The notes under the pieces were generated by a model. The model was not told where the DNA came from, did not search any database, and was given only the letters and a program-made list of their open reading frames with translations. Source: RBG-16-49-21 sp040768125 (GTDB lineage Bacteria; Spirochaetota; UBA4802; UBA5550). Taken from it: a DNA stretch of 64,000 nucleotides. Below, piece by piece: positions 49,465-58,920 of this stretch. Where the stretch lies: contig JAXGNG010000001.1 in assembly GCA_040768125.1 (NCBI GenBank), forward strand, positions 1,364,001 through 1,428,000. Reading direction: 5' to 3'. Position numbers and translations under genes: made by a program. Position 1 is the stretch's first letter; every line of letters begins with the position of its first letter.

Positions 49465-50247
49465 ATGGAAACGCTCCTTTCGAAAGCGCCGGTATGGGCG
49501 CCCATACTTATCACCGTGGTCCTTGCCTGCGGCATCGCGGGCCTGGTTCACTTTCTCCTCCGGTGGAAATACCGCCATGAAACCCTTGAAAAAAATAACG
49601 AGGTGGCGGGTTTCAACTACGCGGTGCTGGGGGTCATCTACAGCGTCCTTCTCGCCTTCATGACCCTTGCGGTGTACGAGGAATACAAGGAGGGAAGGAA
49701 CGTGCTCCGGTACGAGGCCGGCACCATCATAAACCTCCACCAGATGACGGAGGGCCTCCCGGAACCCGCCAGGTCCCGCATAAAGGACCGTCTCATTGCC
49801 TATGCGGATTCAGTGGTGAAGGACGAGTGGCCCCTCATGGGGAACGGCACGGAGAGCCTGAAAACAAGATCGATCATGCGGGAGGTGCGCGCCATCTACA
49901 TACTGGAGGTCCCGGAAAGCGCCAAGAACATGCCGCTCTATACCCTGTCACTCGCGAAGCTTGATGACCTCCAGGACATCCGACACCAGCGCGTCCTCAG
50001 CAGCCAGACGATGATTCCGGGCTTCATGTGGTTCGTCCTCATCGCCGGGGCCGTCATCACCGTGTCCTTCACCTTTTTTTTCGGCGCCCCCAACTTCAGC
50101 GCCCAGGTGATGATGACGGCCATGCTGGCGGTTCTGGTTGTACTGGTCCTGCTCCTCATCGTCCACCTGGATAATCCCTTCATCGGACCCGTCTGTCTCG
50201 GGGCGGATCCCTATCTCAGGGCACTGAAGGATATGCGGGGCATGTAG
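49465..50247 (+). CDS. DUF4239-type membrane protein
   Basis: 260 residues. Two helices near the N-terminus (ILITVVLACGIAGLVHFLL; YAVLGVIYSVLLAFMTLAVY) and two at the C-terminus (MWFVLIAGAVITVSFTFFF; MMTAMLAVLVVLVLLLIVHL) flank a cytoplasmic or periplasmic central part with a helical pattern. The segment NNEVAGFNYAVLGVIYSVLLAF is a DUF4239 hallmark. Family function is unknown; a channel-like role has been suggested for related folds, which I cannot verify. It stands alone. Confidence 0.75.
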   Translation: METLLSKAPVWAPILITVVLACGIAGLVHFLLRWKYRHETLEKNNEVAGFNYAVLGVIYSVLLAFMTLAVYEEYKEGRNVLRYEAGTIINLHQMTEGLPEPARSRIKDRLIAYADSVVKDEWPLMGNGTESLKTRSIMREVRAIYILEVPESAKNMPLYTLSLAKLDDLQDIRHQRVLSSQTMIPGFMWFVLIAGAVITVSFTFFFGAPNFSAQVMMTAMLAVLVVLVLLLIVHLDNPFIGPVCLGADPYLRALKDMRGM

Positions 50248-50579
50248 GGGCGCGCCAGCGGCCCCGTTTCCTGCTTATTGGCGTCCCCGGTGTCAGAGTA
50301 AAAAAGTAAGGGCGGCTTTGTGCTTTACGTTTCACGATTTATGTTTATAAAAATCATAACCAGTCTGATCCTACCCTTGAATGCCGAAATAGCGCCGTCT
50401 CGATTCCGATAGTTATCGGTAGCGGAAGCAAAATTATACCGGGATAAGAGTGATAACTCGGCCCTGACGCGCAGTGAACTGGAATGGAACCGATAGTTAT
50501 CGGTGATTTCCAACCGGGAAAACAATATAATAGGAAAAATTGAGACCCCCATGCAAATTAATGCTTGAAATTATGTCCC
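50248..50579. other. 332-bp intergenic region upstream of dnaE, with duplicated palindromes
   Basis: Contains the repeated palindrome described at 50406 and 50489. No gene or clear promoter seen. The region is A+T-richer than the flanking genes. Confidence 0.6.
50406..50504. repeat. Two copies of a palindromic element 84 bp apart
   Basis: CCGATAGTTATCGG occurs at 50406-50419 and again at 50490-50503. Each copy is a 6-bp inverted repeat with a 2-nt centre. The second copy extends to 7 bp, giving ACCGATAGTTATCGGT. The spacing is close to eight helical turns. Possible operators of dnaE; nature unknown. Confidence 0.55.
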
Positions 50580-53500
50580 ATGAAAAAAAAAATAAAGGGC
50601 ATGGATTTCGTTCATCTGCACAACCACACTGACTATTCGATCCTCGATGGCGCGATAACGGTGGAAAAACTGGTCAAAAAGACCGTGGATCTCGGCATGC
50701 CCGCCGTGGCCCTCACTGACCATGGCAACATGTTCGGCGCCATCGAGTTTTATCAGGCCGCCCGGAAAGCGGGCATCACCCCAATCGTCGGGCAGGAATT
50801 CTACATGGCCCCCGGATCGAGGAAGGTGAAGGAGTCGAGCAGGGGAGACGGCCAGGAGACCTCCTACCACCTGATCCTTCTCGCGAAAAACCTCGCGGGA
50901 TACCGCAATCTGATGAAACTTTCGTCCATCGGATACACCGAGGGGTTCTATTACAAGCCCCGTATCGATTTTGAAGTCCTGGAGCGCTACCGCGAAGGCC
51001 TCGTTTGCTCCTCCGCGTGCCTTGCGGGCCAGATTCCCCAGCTCATCCTGAAGGGAAGGGAACGCGACGCGGTCCGCCTCGCCGGGCGCTTCAAGGAGAT
51101 ATTCGGCCCGGATGACTTTTACCTGGAGCTCCAGTACCATGGCCTGAAAGAGCAGGAGAAGGTCAACGCCGCCCTCGTGAAAATGGCCGCGGATCACGGG
51201 ATTCCACTCATCGCCACCAACGACGCCCACTACCTCGAAAAGGAGGATTCACGCTCCCACGAGGTGCTCCTCTGCGTCCAGACGGGGAAGCTGATGCGGG
51301 ACGGCGACCGGATGAAGTTTCCCACGGACGAGTTCTACCTGAAGACCCCGGAGGAGATGTACGCCATTTTTTCGGATTATCCCGGGGCCCTCACGAACAC
51401 ACGCGCGATCGCCGAGATGGTTGACCTGGTCCTCGACCTCGGCACGCCGATACTACCGGATTTCAGGGTCCCCGACGGGTTTGATCTCGATACCTACCTG
51501 CGGCACCTCGTCCTGGAGGGGGCCCGGGCGCGGTTTGGCGGCGCGGTGCCCGACGAAGTGCGCAGGCGCATCGACTACGAGCTTTCGGTCATCACCAGCA
51601 TGAAATTTTCCGGCTACTTCCTCATCGTGTGGGACGTCATCAACTACGCGCGCTCCCGGGGCATTCCCGTGGGACCGGGTCGCGGCTCCGCCGCTGGCTC
51701 GATGGTGTCCTACTGCCTGGGGATCACCGCCCTTGACCCCCTGCGCTACGACCTTCTCTTCGAGCGTTTCCTCAACCCCGAGCGGAACGAGATGCCGGAC
51801 ATGGACCTCGATTTCTGCGCCGACCGAAGGGACGAGGTCATCGACTACGTGAAGGAGAAGTATGGCGAGGACCACGTGAGCCAGATCATCACCTTCAACA
51901 AGATGAAGGCGAAGGCGGTGATCAAGGACGTGGCGCGGGCCATGGACATACCCTTCCAGCGGGCGAACGAGATCAGCAAGATGATCGAGGAGAAGGAGCT
52001 CAGGGACGCCCTGGGGAAATCGAAGGAGTTCCAGGCCCTTCACCGGGACCCGGAGATGGGGCGGGAGCTCATCGAAACCTCCCTCAGGCTCGAGGGCCTT
52101 GTCCGGTCCGCCGGAAGGCACGCCGCGGGCATCGTCATCTCCCGCGGGCCCCTTACGGACAACGTTCCCCTCTACATGGACAAGGACGGGGCGGTGTCGT
52201 CGCAGTTCGAGAAGAACTCCCTGGAGCAGGCGGGCCTCGTGAAGATGGATTTCCTGGGCCTGAAGAACCTGAGCATCATCGAGCGCTGCGTCAACCTGGT
52301 CGGGGAAACCACGGGCGTGGAGATCGACATCGACACCATTCCCCTCGACGACAGGGAGACCTACGCGCTCCTCCAGCGTGCCGATACCAAGGGGGTGTTC
52401 CAGCTTGAGAGCGGCGGCATGCAGACCCTCCTCCGCCGGCTGGGCCCCACGTGCTTCGAGGACATCATCGCCATCGTCGCCCTGTACCGGCCGGGGCCGC
52501 TCAATTCAGGCATGGCCGACATGTTCATCGACCGCAAGCGCGACCCTAAAAAGGTGGAATACCCGCATCCGCTCCTCGAGCCGGTCCTCCGGGACACCCT
52601 GGGGGTCGTGGTCTACCAGGAACAGGTCATGCGGATTTCCCAGCTCATCGCCGGCTTCACCATGCCCGAGGCGGACAAGCTGCGCAAGGCCATGGGCAAA
52701 AAGCTCTCCGACGTGATCGACGCCCTTGAGGAAAAGTTCCTCCGGGGGGCGGAGAAAAACAAAATCGACCGGAAGCTCGCCGAGCGTCTTTACGGCATGA
52801 TAAAAAAATTCGGCGAGTACGGCTTCAACAAGTCGCACTCCGCGGCATACGCCCTGGTGGCCTACCAGACGGCCTACCTGAAGGCCCACTATCCCCTCCA
52901 GTACATGACCTCCCTCCTCTCGGCCCAGCCCGACAGGCAGGATGACGTGATACAGTACATCAACGATTGCCGCTGCGCGGGGATACAGGTGCTTCCCCCG
53001 TCGATCAACGCCAGCGGTTACGATTTCACCATCGAGGGGAAATCGATCCGCTTCGGTCTCTCCGCCATCAAGGGAGTGGGGTCGAAGGCGATCGATTCGA
53101 TCATTGCCGCGCGGAAGCGGCGGGGCAGGTTCGCCTCCCTCCGGGATTTTCTCGAGGGGGTCGATTCCCTCACGGTCAACCGGGGCGTTCTCGAATCCCT
53201 CGTGAAGGCCGGCGCCTTCGACTGTCTCCACAACAACCGGGCACAGCTCTTCGGCTCCATCGACCTGCTCCTCGAAGCGGGCCGTAGGCTCCAGGAGGAC
53301 CTGGCCTCGGGACAGGGGAACCTCTTCGGCGGCGGGACCCCCGGCGAGGAGACGGCGACCATGATCGATCTTCTCGACATCCCCCCCTGGCACGACAACG
53401 AGCGGCTGGCGCGTGAAAAGGAGGTCCTGGGCCTCTACATATCAGGCCACCCCCTGGCGCGATTTGAAAAGGAGATCCGCTCCCTCTCCTCCGTCTCCCT

Positions 53501-54044
53501 TGCGGACCTCTCGGCTGACCATGGGGGGCGCTCCGTCTCGATTGTCGGCATGATTTCCAACCTGCAGATACGCCGGGCCCAGAAGACCGGCAAGCGGTTC
53601 GCCCTGGCGGACCTCGAGGACATGGAAGGGACACTGGGCGTCGTTTTCTTCGAGAAGGTACTGAACGTCCACGAGGCCCTTATCACGGGGGGCACCCCGG
53701 TCATGGTGACCGGCGTGATCGAGGCCGATAGCGACACGGCCATGAAACTGATCGTCACGGCGGTCCGATCGCTGAAGGAAGTCAGGCGAGAGGCAATATC
53801 GGCCCTCCACATCAAGATCGACTCCATCGGCGTCGACGACCTGGTCCTGAGGTCCCTGGAGTCGGTGTTTACGCGCCACCGGGGGGACTGCCCCGTGTAT
53901 TTCCATGTCAACGCGAAGGACGGGGAGCAGGTCATCCAGGCGCATTCGAACTATAACATAAAGCCATCGGACGGACTTTTAAAGGACCTCGCGAAAATCG
54001 TGGGCCAGGAGTCCCTGGGGTTCTCGATGAATCACCACCAGTGA
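50580..54044 (+). CDS. dnaE: DNA polymerase III alpha subunit
   Basis: About 1154 residues, replicative polymerase. The PHP domain (HLHNHTDYSILDGAITVEKL; GMPAVALTDHGNMFGAIEFY) is followed by the polymerase core with GPGRGSAAGSMVSYCLGIT and PDMDLDFCADRRDEVIDYV (catalytic Asp pair), GKKLSDVIDALEEKF and FNKSHSAAYALVAYQTAYLK. A clamp-binding-like QGNLF is near residue 920. An OB-fold (VSIVGMISNLQIRRAQKTGKRFALADLED) follows. Start choice is uncertain: ATG 50580, or ATG 50601 with AAAGGG immediately upstream. It is preceded by duplicated palindromes and followed by a methyltransferase gene 35 bp downstream. Confidence 0.97.
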   Translation: MKKKIKGMDFVHLHNHTDYSILDGAITVEKLVKKTVDLGMPAVALTDHGNMFGAIEFYQAARKAGITPIVGQEFYMAPGSRKVKESSRGDGQETSYHLILLAKNLAGYRNLMKLSSIGYTEGFYYKPRIDFEVLERYREGLVCSSACLAGQIPQLILKGRERDAVRLAGRFKEIFGPDDFYLELQYHGLKEQEKVNAALVKMAADHGIPLIATNDAHYLEKEDSRSHEVLLCVQTGKLMRDGDRMKFPTDEFYLKTPEEMYAIFSDYPGALTNTRAIAEMVDLVLDLGTPILPDFRVPDGFDLDTYLRHLVLEGARARFGGAVPDEVRRRIDYELSVITSMKFSGYFLIVWDVINYARSRGIPVGPGRGSAAGSMVSYCLGITALDPLRYDLLFERFLNPERNEMPDMDLDFCADRRDEVIDYVKEKYGEDHVSQIITFNKMKAKAVIKDVARAMDIPFQRANEISKMIEEKELRDALGKSKEFQALHRDPEMGRELIETSLRLEGLVRSAGRHAAGIVISRGPLTDNVPLYMDKDGAVSSQFEKNSLEQAGLVKMDFLGLKNLSIIERCVNLVGETTGVEIDIDTIPLDDRETYALLQRADTKGVFQLESGGMQTLLRRLGPTCFEDIIAIVALYRPGPLNSGMADMFIDRKRDPKKVEYPHPLLEPVLRDTLGVVVYQEQVMRISQLIAGFTMPEADKLRKAMGKKLSDVIDALEEKFLRGAEKNKIDRKLAERLYGMIKKFGEYGFNKSHSAAYALVAYQTAYLKAHYPLQYMTSLLSAQPDRQDDVIQYINDCRCAGIQVLPPSINASGYDFTIEGKSIRFGLSAIKGVGSKAIDSIIAARKRRGRFASLRDFLEGVDSLTVNRGVLESLVKAGAFDCLHNNRAQLFGSIDLLLEAGRRLQEDLASGQGNLFGGGTPGEETATMIDLLDIPPWHDNERLAREKEVLGLYISGHPLARFEKEIRSLSSVSLADLSADHGGRSVSIVGMISNLQIRRAQKTGKRFALADLEDMEGTLGVVFFEKVLNVHEALITGGTPVMVTGVIEADSDTAMKLIVTAVRSLKEVRREAISALHIKIDSIGVDDLVLRSLESVFTRHRGDCPVYFHVNAKDGEQVIQAHSNYNIKPSDGLLKDLAKIVGQESLGFSMNHHQ

Positions 54045-54079
54045 CCCGCCTCGCGCGGTGGTGGCCGAAGGATGATTGT

Positions 54080-54925
54080 ATGGAAGAAGTTGCCTGCCTC
54101 ATCTGCGGGGGGGAGGAGGGGTCCCTCCGCTTTGAAAAGGCATCGCCCGACGGCGCCGCGTACCGCCTCGTGCGATGCCGCCGCTGCGGACTCGAATTCA
54201 TATCCCCCCGGCCCTGCCGGGACGAGATCGGCAACTATTACCGGGAGGCGTACTTCGCCGGAAGGACCGACCGGGGCTATGACGATTACTTCGCCGGGGG
54301 AACGCGCCGGGAGATCGAGCGGGTCATGGAACTCAATCTCCGCGATCTCGGTTTCCGCGCCTTCGAGCGGTCGCTTCCACGGGAGAAGCGCGTCCTGGAC
54401 ATCGGCTGCGCCGCGGGGTATTTCCTGATGTACCTCCACGATCGTGGATGGGACGCCACGGGGGTCGATATTTCCCCTGAATGCGTCGCCTTCGCACGCG
54501 GCGCGGGCCTGGCGGTATACGAGGACGATTACCTGGAAATCACCTTCGCCCGGCCCTTCAACCTGATCACCTTCTGGGCCTCCATCGAGCACATGCACCA
54601 TCCCGACAGGTTCCTCGAGAAGGCGAGGGACGAGCTCGCCGACGGGGGGCGCCTCTACATATCCACCTGCCGTTCCGGCGGCGCGAATTTCATGCGCCTC
54701 TTCGGCAGCCGGTGGCGGTATTATAATTTCCCCGAGCATCTTTACTTTTTTTCCCGCGGCGCGATGCGGAAGCTCCTGGAGATGAAGGGCTTCCGCGTGA
54801 CGGGGTACGCCACCTACGGCAGCGGGTTCGGCGCGCCGGGAACGCCCCTTCGCAGGGCGGCCGACGTGCTCGCGAAACGGTGCCGCCTGGGCGACATGAT
54901 GCTGATCGCGGCGGGTAAGGCGTAG
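54080..54925 (+). CDS. SAM-dependent methyltransferase with N-terminal cysteine motif
   Basis: 281 residues from ATG 54080, with GAAGGA about 10 nt upstream. N-terminal CLICGGEEGSLRFEK...LVRCRRCGLEF is a four-Cys zinc-finger-like head. Then the class I SAM motif RVLDIGCAAGYFLMYLHDRGWDATGVDISPECVAFA and DPF-like FNLITFWASIEHMHHPDRFLEKARDELADGGRLYI. The C-terminal part (SRWRYYNFPEHLYFFSRGAMRKLL) is common in sugar-biosynthesis methyltransferases. Substrate unknown. It follows dnaE by 35 bp. Confidence 0.85.
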   Translation: MEEVACLICGGEEGSLRFEKASPDGAAYRLVRCRRCGLEFISPRPCRDEIGNYYREAYFAGRTDRGYDDYFAGGTRREIERVMELNLRDLGFRAFERSLPREKRVLDIGCAAGYFLMYLHDRGWDATGVDISPECVAFARGAGLAVYEDDYLEITFARPFNLITFWASIEHMHHPDRFLEKARDELADGGRLYISTCRSGGANFMRLFGSRWRYYNFPEHLYFFSRGAMRKLLEMKGFRVTGYATYGSGFGAPGTPLRRAADVLAKRCRLGDMMLIAAGKA

Positions 54926-54958
54926 TTCGGTGCAATCGGAACTGGACGGGAGGATGCC

Positions 54959-55828
54959 ATGGAGATAGTTCATACCATCGCGGATGTTCGGGCCCAAGTG
55001 GCCGGGGCCAGGCGGTCCGGGAAGAGGATCGGGTTCGTCCCCACCATGGGATTCCTCCACAGGGGCCACCTCTCCCTCGTGGAGGAATCGACGCGCCACT
55101 CGGACTACCAGGTGATGAGCATCTTCGTGAACCGGATCCAGTTCAACGACCCGAAGGACTTCGACTCATATCCCATGGACCTGGAGCGGGATTTCGGCCT
55201 CGCCAGGGACGCCGGCGTGGACCTGGTCTTCGTTCCCGACGAGGGGGAGATGTACCGCCGGCGCCTCACCTACGTGGACGTGGAGCTGCTTACGGAGCAC
55301 CTCTGCGGCGCCCATCGTCCCGGCCATTTCAGGGGCGTCTATACCGTCGTGTCGAAGCTCTTCAACATCGTCCAGCCCGACGTGTCCGTCTTCGGCCAGA
55401 AGGACATCCAGCAGGCGGTGAGCATCGAGAAGATGACCGCGGACCTCGACTTCCCCGTTTCGATCATCATCGCCCCCACGGTGAGGGAGGAGGACGGCCT
55501 TGCGATGAGTTCGCGCAACGCGCGGCTCTCCCCCGACGAGCGCGCCCGGGCCACGGCGATTTACCGGGGTCTGAAAAGGGCCGAGGCGGCGCTGCGCGAC
55601 GGCGAGCGGAGCGCCGCGGCCATCACCGGTGAAATAAAAAAGATCATCGAGGGGTCCTCCCCCGACGGGATCGATTACATCTCCGCCGTCCGCTACGAGG
55701 ACCTGGCCCCCGTCGAGATCATGGGGGAGAAATCCGTCATCGCCGCGGCGGTCTTCTACGGCGGCACAAGGCTCATCGACAACATGATCGTCGAGTTCGG
55801 CGCCGGGGAGCCTGTTTTTCGCTGGTAG
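54959..55828 (+). CDS. panC: Pantoate-beta-alanine ligase (pantothenate synthetase)
   Basis: 289 residues. Joins pantoate and beta-alanine with ATP to make pantothenate for coenzyme A. Motifs present are FVPTMGFLHRGHLSLVEES (HIGH-like ATP site), NRIQFNDPKDFDSYP, CGAHRPGHFRGVYTVVSKLFNIVQPD and FGQKDIQQAVSIEKM with LAMSSRNARLSP. All signature residues are conserved. GGGAGG lies 5 nt before the ATG. panB and panD are not here. Confidence 0.97.
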   Translation: MEIVHTIADVRAQVAGARRSGKRIGFVPTMGFLHRGHLSLVEESTRHSDYQVMSIFVNRIQFNDPKDFDSYPMDLERDFGLARDAGVDLVFVPDEGEMYRRRLTYVDVELLTEHLCGAHRPGHFRGVYTVVSKLFNIVQPDVSVFGQKDIQQAVSIEKMTADLDFPVSIIIAPTVREEDGLAMSSRNARLSPDERARATAIYRGLKRAEAALRDGERSAAAITGEIKKIIEGSSPDGIDYISAVRYEDLAPVEIMGEKSVIAAAVFYGGTRLIDNMIVEFGAGEPVFRW

Positions 55829-55880
55829 ACGGACGGAGGATGTGCGCCGCTTGAAATGAAATCTAGGGAAGGAGCTTGTC

Positions 55881-56945
55881 ATGATTGAGGATCTGCTTTC
55901 GATGAAATTCTACGGGAATACGCTGATGAGCTACGGCATCAGCCTCGCGGTATTCATCGGCGGCAGTTTCATCCTCTTCATACTTAAGAGGGTCGTCCTC
56001 GCCAGGCTCCAGCGCCTGGCGAAGGAGCGCGTGGGCGTCATCTTCGGGGTCCTCGTGGCGACGGTGCGAAAATACCTTTTTCCCATACTGAATATCACGC
56101 TTCTTAATTATTCAATCACGGCCTTTCTCGTTCTCGCGAAAAAGGTCGGGGAATTCGTCCACGGGGCCTTCATCGTCCTCGTCGCCTTTTTCGGCGCGCG
56201 CCTCGCCGTGGCGTTTATCCGTCTCTCGATCAAGACCTACCTGGTGAACGCCGACCGCGAGAAGGACGAGGTCGAGATCGACAGGAGCCTGGGAGGGCTC
56301 ACCGCCTTCATCAACATCGTCGTCTGGACCATCGCCGTCCTCTTCGTCCTGGCCAACCTGGGTTTCAACATATCGGCAGTGATCGCCGGCCTCGGCATAG
56401 GCGGCGTCGCCCTGGCCCTGGCGTCCCAGCATATTTTCAAGGACCTCTTCAACTATTTCGTCATATTTTTTGACCGTCCCTTCCAGGCGGGGGACTTCAT
56501 CATCCTGGACGACAAGATGGGCACCATTGAAAAGATCGGCATCAAGACCACGAGGATCACGAGCCTCTCCGGCGAGCAGATCATCATGTCGAACACGGAC
56601 CTCGCCGACGCCAGGATCCACAATTACAAGAAGATGGAGAAGCGCCGGGTCCAGTTCTCCTTCGGCGTGCTCTACCAGACCGGTCTGAAGGAGCTCCGCG
56701 AGATCCCGGGAATAATCAGGGAGATCGTCGACCGGACCGAATTCGCCACCTTCGACAGGGCCCACTTCAAGGAGTACGGCGACTCGAGCCTCGATTTCGA
56801 GGTGGTCTATTACGTCGACGGCCCAGAGTACAACCGCTACATGGACATCCAGCAGGAGATCAATCTCGCCATCTTCGAGGAATTCGAGGCCAGGGGCATC
56901 GGCTTCGCCTATCCCACGAGGACCGTCTTCATAGAGAAACAGTAA
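55881..56945 (+). CDS. MscS-family mechanosensitive channel
   Basis: 354 residues. Opens under membrane tension to release solutes during hypo-osmotic shock. About four membrane segments are seen (ISLAVFIGGSFILFILKRV; FIVLVAFFGARLAVAFIRLSI; FINIVVWTIAVLFVLANL; then the pore helix NISAVIAGLGIGGVALALASQ). A beta domain follows, with FKDLFNYFVIFFDRPFQAGDFIILDDKMGTIEKIGIKTTRITSLSGEQI, the MscS signature. AAGGAG lies 6 nt before the ATG. It could equally be an MscK-like small channel, but the size suits MscS. Confidence 0.95.
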   Translation: MIEDLLSMKFYGNTLMSYGISLAVFIGGSFILFILKRVVLARLQRLAKERVGVIFGVLVATVRKYLFPILNITLLNYSITAFLVLAKKVGEFVHGAFIVLVAFFGARLAVAFIRLSIKTYLVNADREKDEVEIDRSLGGLTAFINIVVWTIAVLFVLANLGFNISAVIAGLGIGGVALALASQHIFKDLFNYFVIFFDRPFQAGDFIILDDKMGTIEKIGIKTTRITSLSGEQIIMSNTDLADARIHNYKKMEKRRVQFSFGVLYQTGLKELREIPGIIREIVDRTEFATFDRAHFKEYGDSSLDFEVVYYVDGPEYNRYMDIQQEINLAIFEEFEARGIGFAYPTRTVFIEKQ

Positions 56946-56967
56946 CCGTCCCGGAGGAAGAGCGGCC

Positions 56968-58920
56968 ATGCACCGATGCGAACCCCTATTCGCCCCACTT
57001 ACGATCGGCACCCTCGAGATGAAGAACCGGATCGCCATGGCGCCCATGGCCACGGATTTCGCCGAGGGGGACGGCACGGTCTCGGACCGCCTGATCGATT
57101 ACTACGAGGCGCGCGCCCGGGGAGGCGCGGGCCTCATCATCCTCGAGGTATGCAGCGTCGACGGGACCTTCCCCTATATTCCACGCACCCTGGGGCTCTG
57201 GGACGACGCCTTCATCCCGGGGCTTCGCCGCCTGGTTGACGTGGTCCACGCCCACGGCGCGCGCGTCATCCCCCAGGTCGCCCACCCGGGGCCGGAGTCA
57301 CTCTCGCCCCTTTTCAACGGGACGCAGACCATAGGCCCCGTGGCGGGGATCGTGAACGGCCTCACGCGGATGCCCTGCCGGGAGCTTGGCAAGGAGGAAA
57401 TCCCGGGCGTTGTGCGGCAGTTCGCCCATGCGGCGCGGCGCGCCCGGGAGGCCGGCTTCGACGGCATCGAGCTCCACGCCGCCCACGCCTACATGCTCCT
57501 CGGTTCCTTCCTCTCCGCCCTGAGGAACCGGCGGACCGACGGATACGGCGGGGGCATCACGGGGCGGTGCCGGTTCCCCCTGGAGGTCCTCCGGGCGATC
57601 AGGGAGGCCGCCGGGGAGGATTTCCCCGTGACGATGCGGATCTCCGCTGACGAGCCGGTGCCCGGGGGACGCGGCATTATCGAGACGGAATATCTCGCCT
57701 CGCTCTTCGCCCGCGCCGGTGTCGCCGCCTTTCATGTCTCGGGGGGCGTGTATCCCGATCTCGCCTGGAGGGTGATCCCTCCCACGGGGACGCCGCACTG
57801 CATCAATGCCGAAGGCGCGGGGAGGATACGCCGCGCCGCCGGGGTCCCCGTGATGGTTGTGGGGAGGATCCTTGAGCCCGCACTGGCCGCGCGGCTCGTC
57901 GAGAGAGGGGACGCCGATGTTGCGGTCCTCGGCCGGGCGCTCCTTGCCGATCCCGAATGGCCGGCAAAGGCGGAGTCCGGGGCCTGGGAGGATATCGCGC
58001 CCTGCGTGGGGTGCGGTCTCGGGTGCGTGAGGAACCGCGAGATGGGGGGCGACATGACCTGCGTCGTCAACCCCGCGGTGGGGCGTGAGCGCGAAATGAC
58101 GATACGCCCGGCGAAGAGGAAGAAGAGGGTCATCATCGCCGGGGGCGGCCCCGCGGGGCTTGCGTGCGCCCGCGTGGCGGCCCTGGCGGGCCACGATGTC
58201 ACCCTCTACGAGCGGGAACCGGGGCCGGGAGGGCAGTTCAACCTGGCCGCAGCGGCGCCGGGGAAGCAGGAGCTCGCCAGGGTGATCGGGTATCTCGCCC
58301 GCCAGGCGGAAAGGGCGGGGGCGGTGTTGCGCATGGGGGAGGCGGTGACGCCGGAATTGCTGCAATCGGAGCGGCCCGATGCCCTCGTGGTCGCCACGGG
58401 CGCCAGGCCCCGTCGTCCCGACATACCCGGGGCGGAGGGGGAGAACGTCTCCACCGCCTGGGACGTGATCGGCGGCGCGGCGGACCTTCCCACCGGGAGG
58501 GTCCTGGTCGTGGGGGGCGGCATGACGGGGTGCGAGACCGCCCTGGCCCTGGCGACGGCGGGTGAGGGTTCCTGTTCCGAAGTGACGGTCCTCGAGATGA
58601 CGGAGGAACCGGCGTCGGACATGTACGCCTGCGCCAGGGTGTTGTTGCTGGAAGAGCTGCGGCGCAGGGAGGTGCGCCTTGTCCCCTCGGTGACGGTCAA
58701 GGAGATCACGCCGGACGGCGCCCTGGTGACGGGTCCCCTGGGGGAGGAGCGGATATCCGGCATGGACCATGTCGTCATCGCCGCGGGCTCGGAACCCCTT
58801 GATGAGCTTTCCGGTGCCGCGGGGGACAACATGGAGGTATACGTGATCGGGGACGCCGCCGGACCGCGTCGGGTCCTCGATGCGATACGCGAGGGTTCTG
58901 AAACGGGGAGGAAACTGTGA
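56968..58920 (+). CDS. Old Yellow Enzyme-type NADH:flavin oxidoreductase with FAD/NAD domain (FadH-like)
   Basis: 650 residues. The N-terminal TIM barrel (LFAPLTIGTLEMKNRIAMAPM; FDGIELHAAHAYMLLGSFLS; MVVGRILEP) binds FMN. Four cysteines, CVGCGLGCVRNREMGGDMTC, bind a 4Fe-4S cluster. The C-terminal half has FAD (VIIAGGGPAGLACARVAALAGHDVTLYE) and NAD(P) (VLVVGGGMTGCETALALA) motifs. This layout belongs to the 2,4-dienoyl-CoA reductase, trimethylamine dehydrogenase and enoate reductase group. The substrate is unknown. It is followed by an SCP2-like gene with a one-base overlap, suggesting a lipid-related substrate. Confidence 0.92.
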   Translation: MHRCEPLFAPLTIGTLEMKNRIAMAPMATDFAEGDGTVSDRLIDYYEARARGGAGLIILEVCSVDGTFPYIPRTLGLWDDAFIPGLRRLVDVVHAHGARVIPQVAHPGPESLSPLFNGTQTIGPVAGIVNGLTRMPCRELGKEEIPGVVRQFAHAARRAREAGFDGIELHAAHAYMLLGSFLSALRNRRTDGYGGGITGRCRFPLEVLRAIREAAGEDFPVTMRISADEPVPGGRGIIETEYLASLFARAGVAAFHVSGGVYPDLAWRVIPPTGTPHCINAEGAGRIRRAAGVPVMVVGRILEPALAARLVERGDADVAVLGRALLADPEWPAKAESGAWEDIAPCVGCGLGCVRNREMGGDMTCVVNPAVGREREMTIRPAKRKKRVIIAGGGPAGLACARVAALAGHDVTLYEREPGPGGQFNLAAAAPGKQELARVIGYLARQAERAGAVLRMGEAVTPELLQSERPDALVVATGARPRRPDIPGAEGENVSTAWDVIGGAADLPTGRVLVVGGGMTGCETALALATAGEGSCSEVTVLEMTEEPASDMYACARVLLLEELRRREVRLVPSVTVKEITPDGALVTGPLGEERISGMDHVVIAAGSEPLDELSGAAGDNMEVYVIGDAAGPRRVLDAIREGSETGRKL

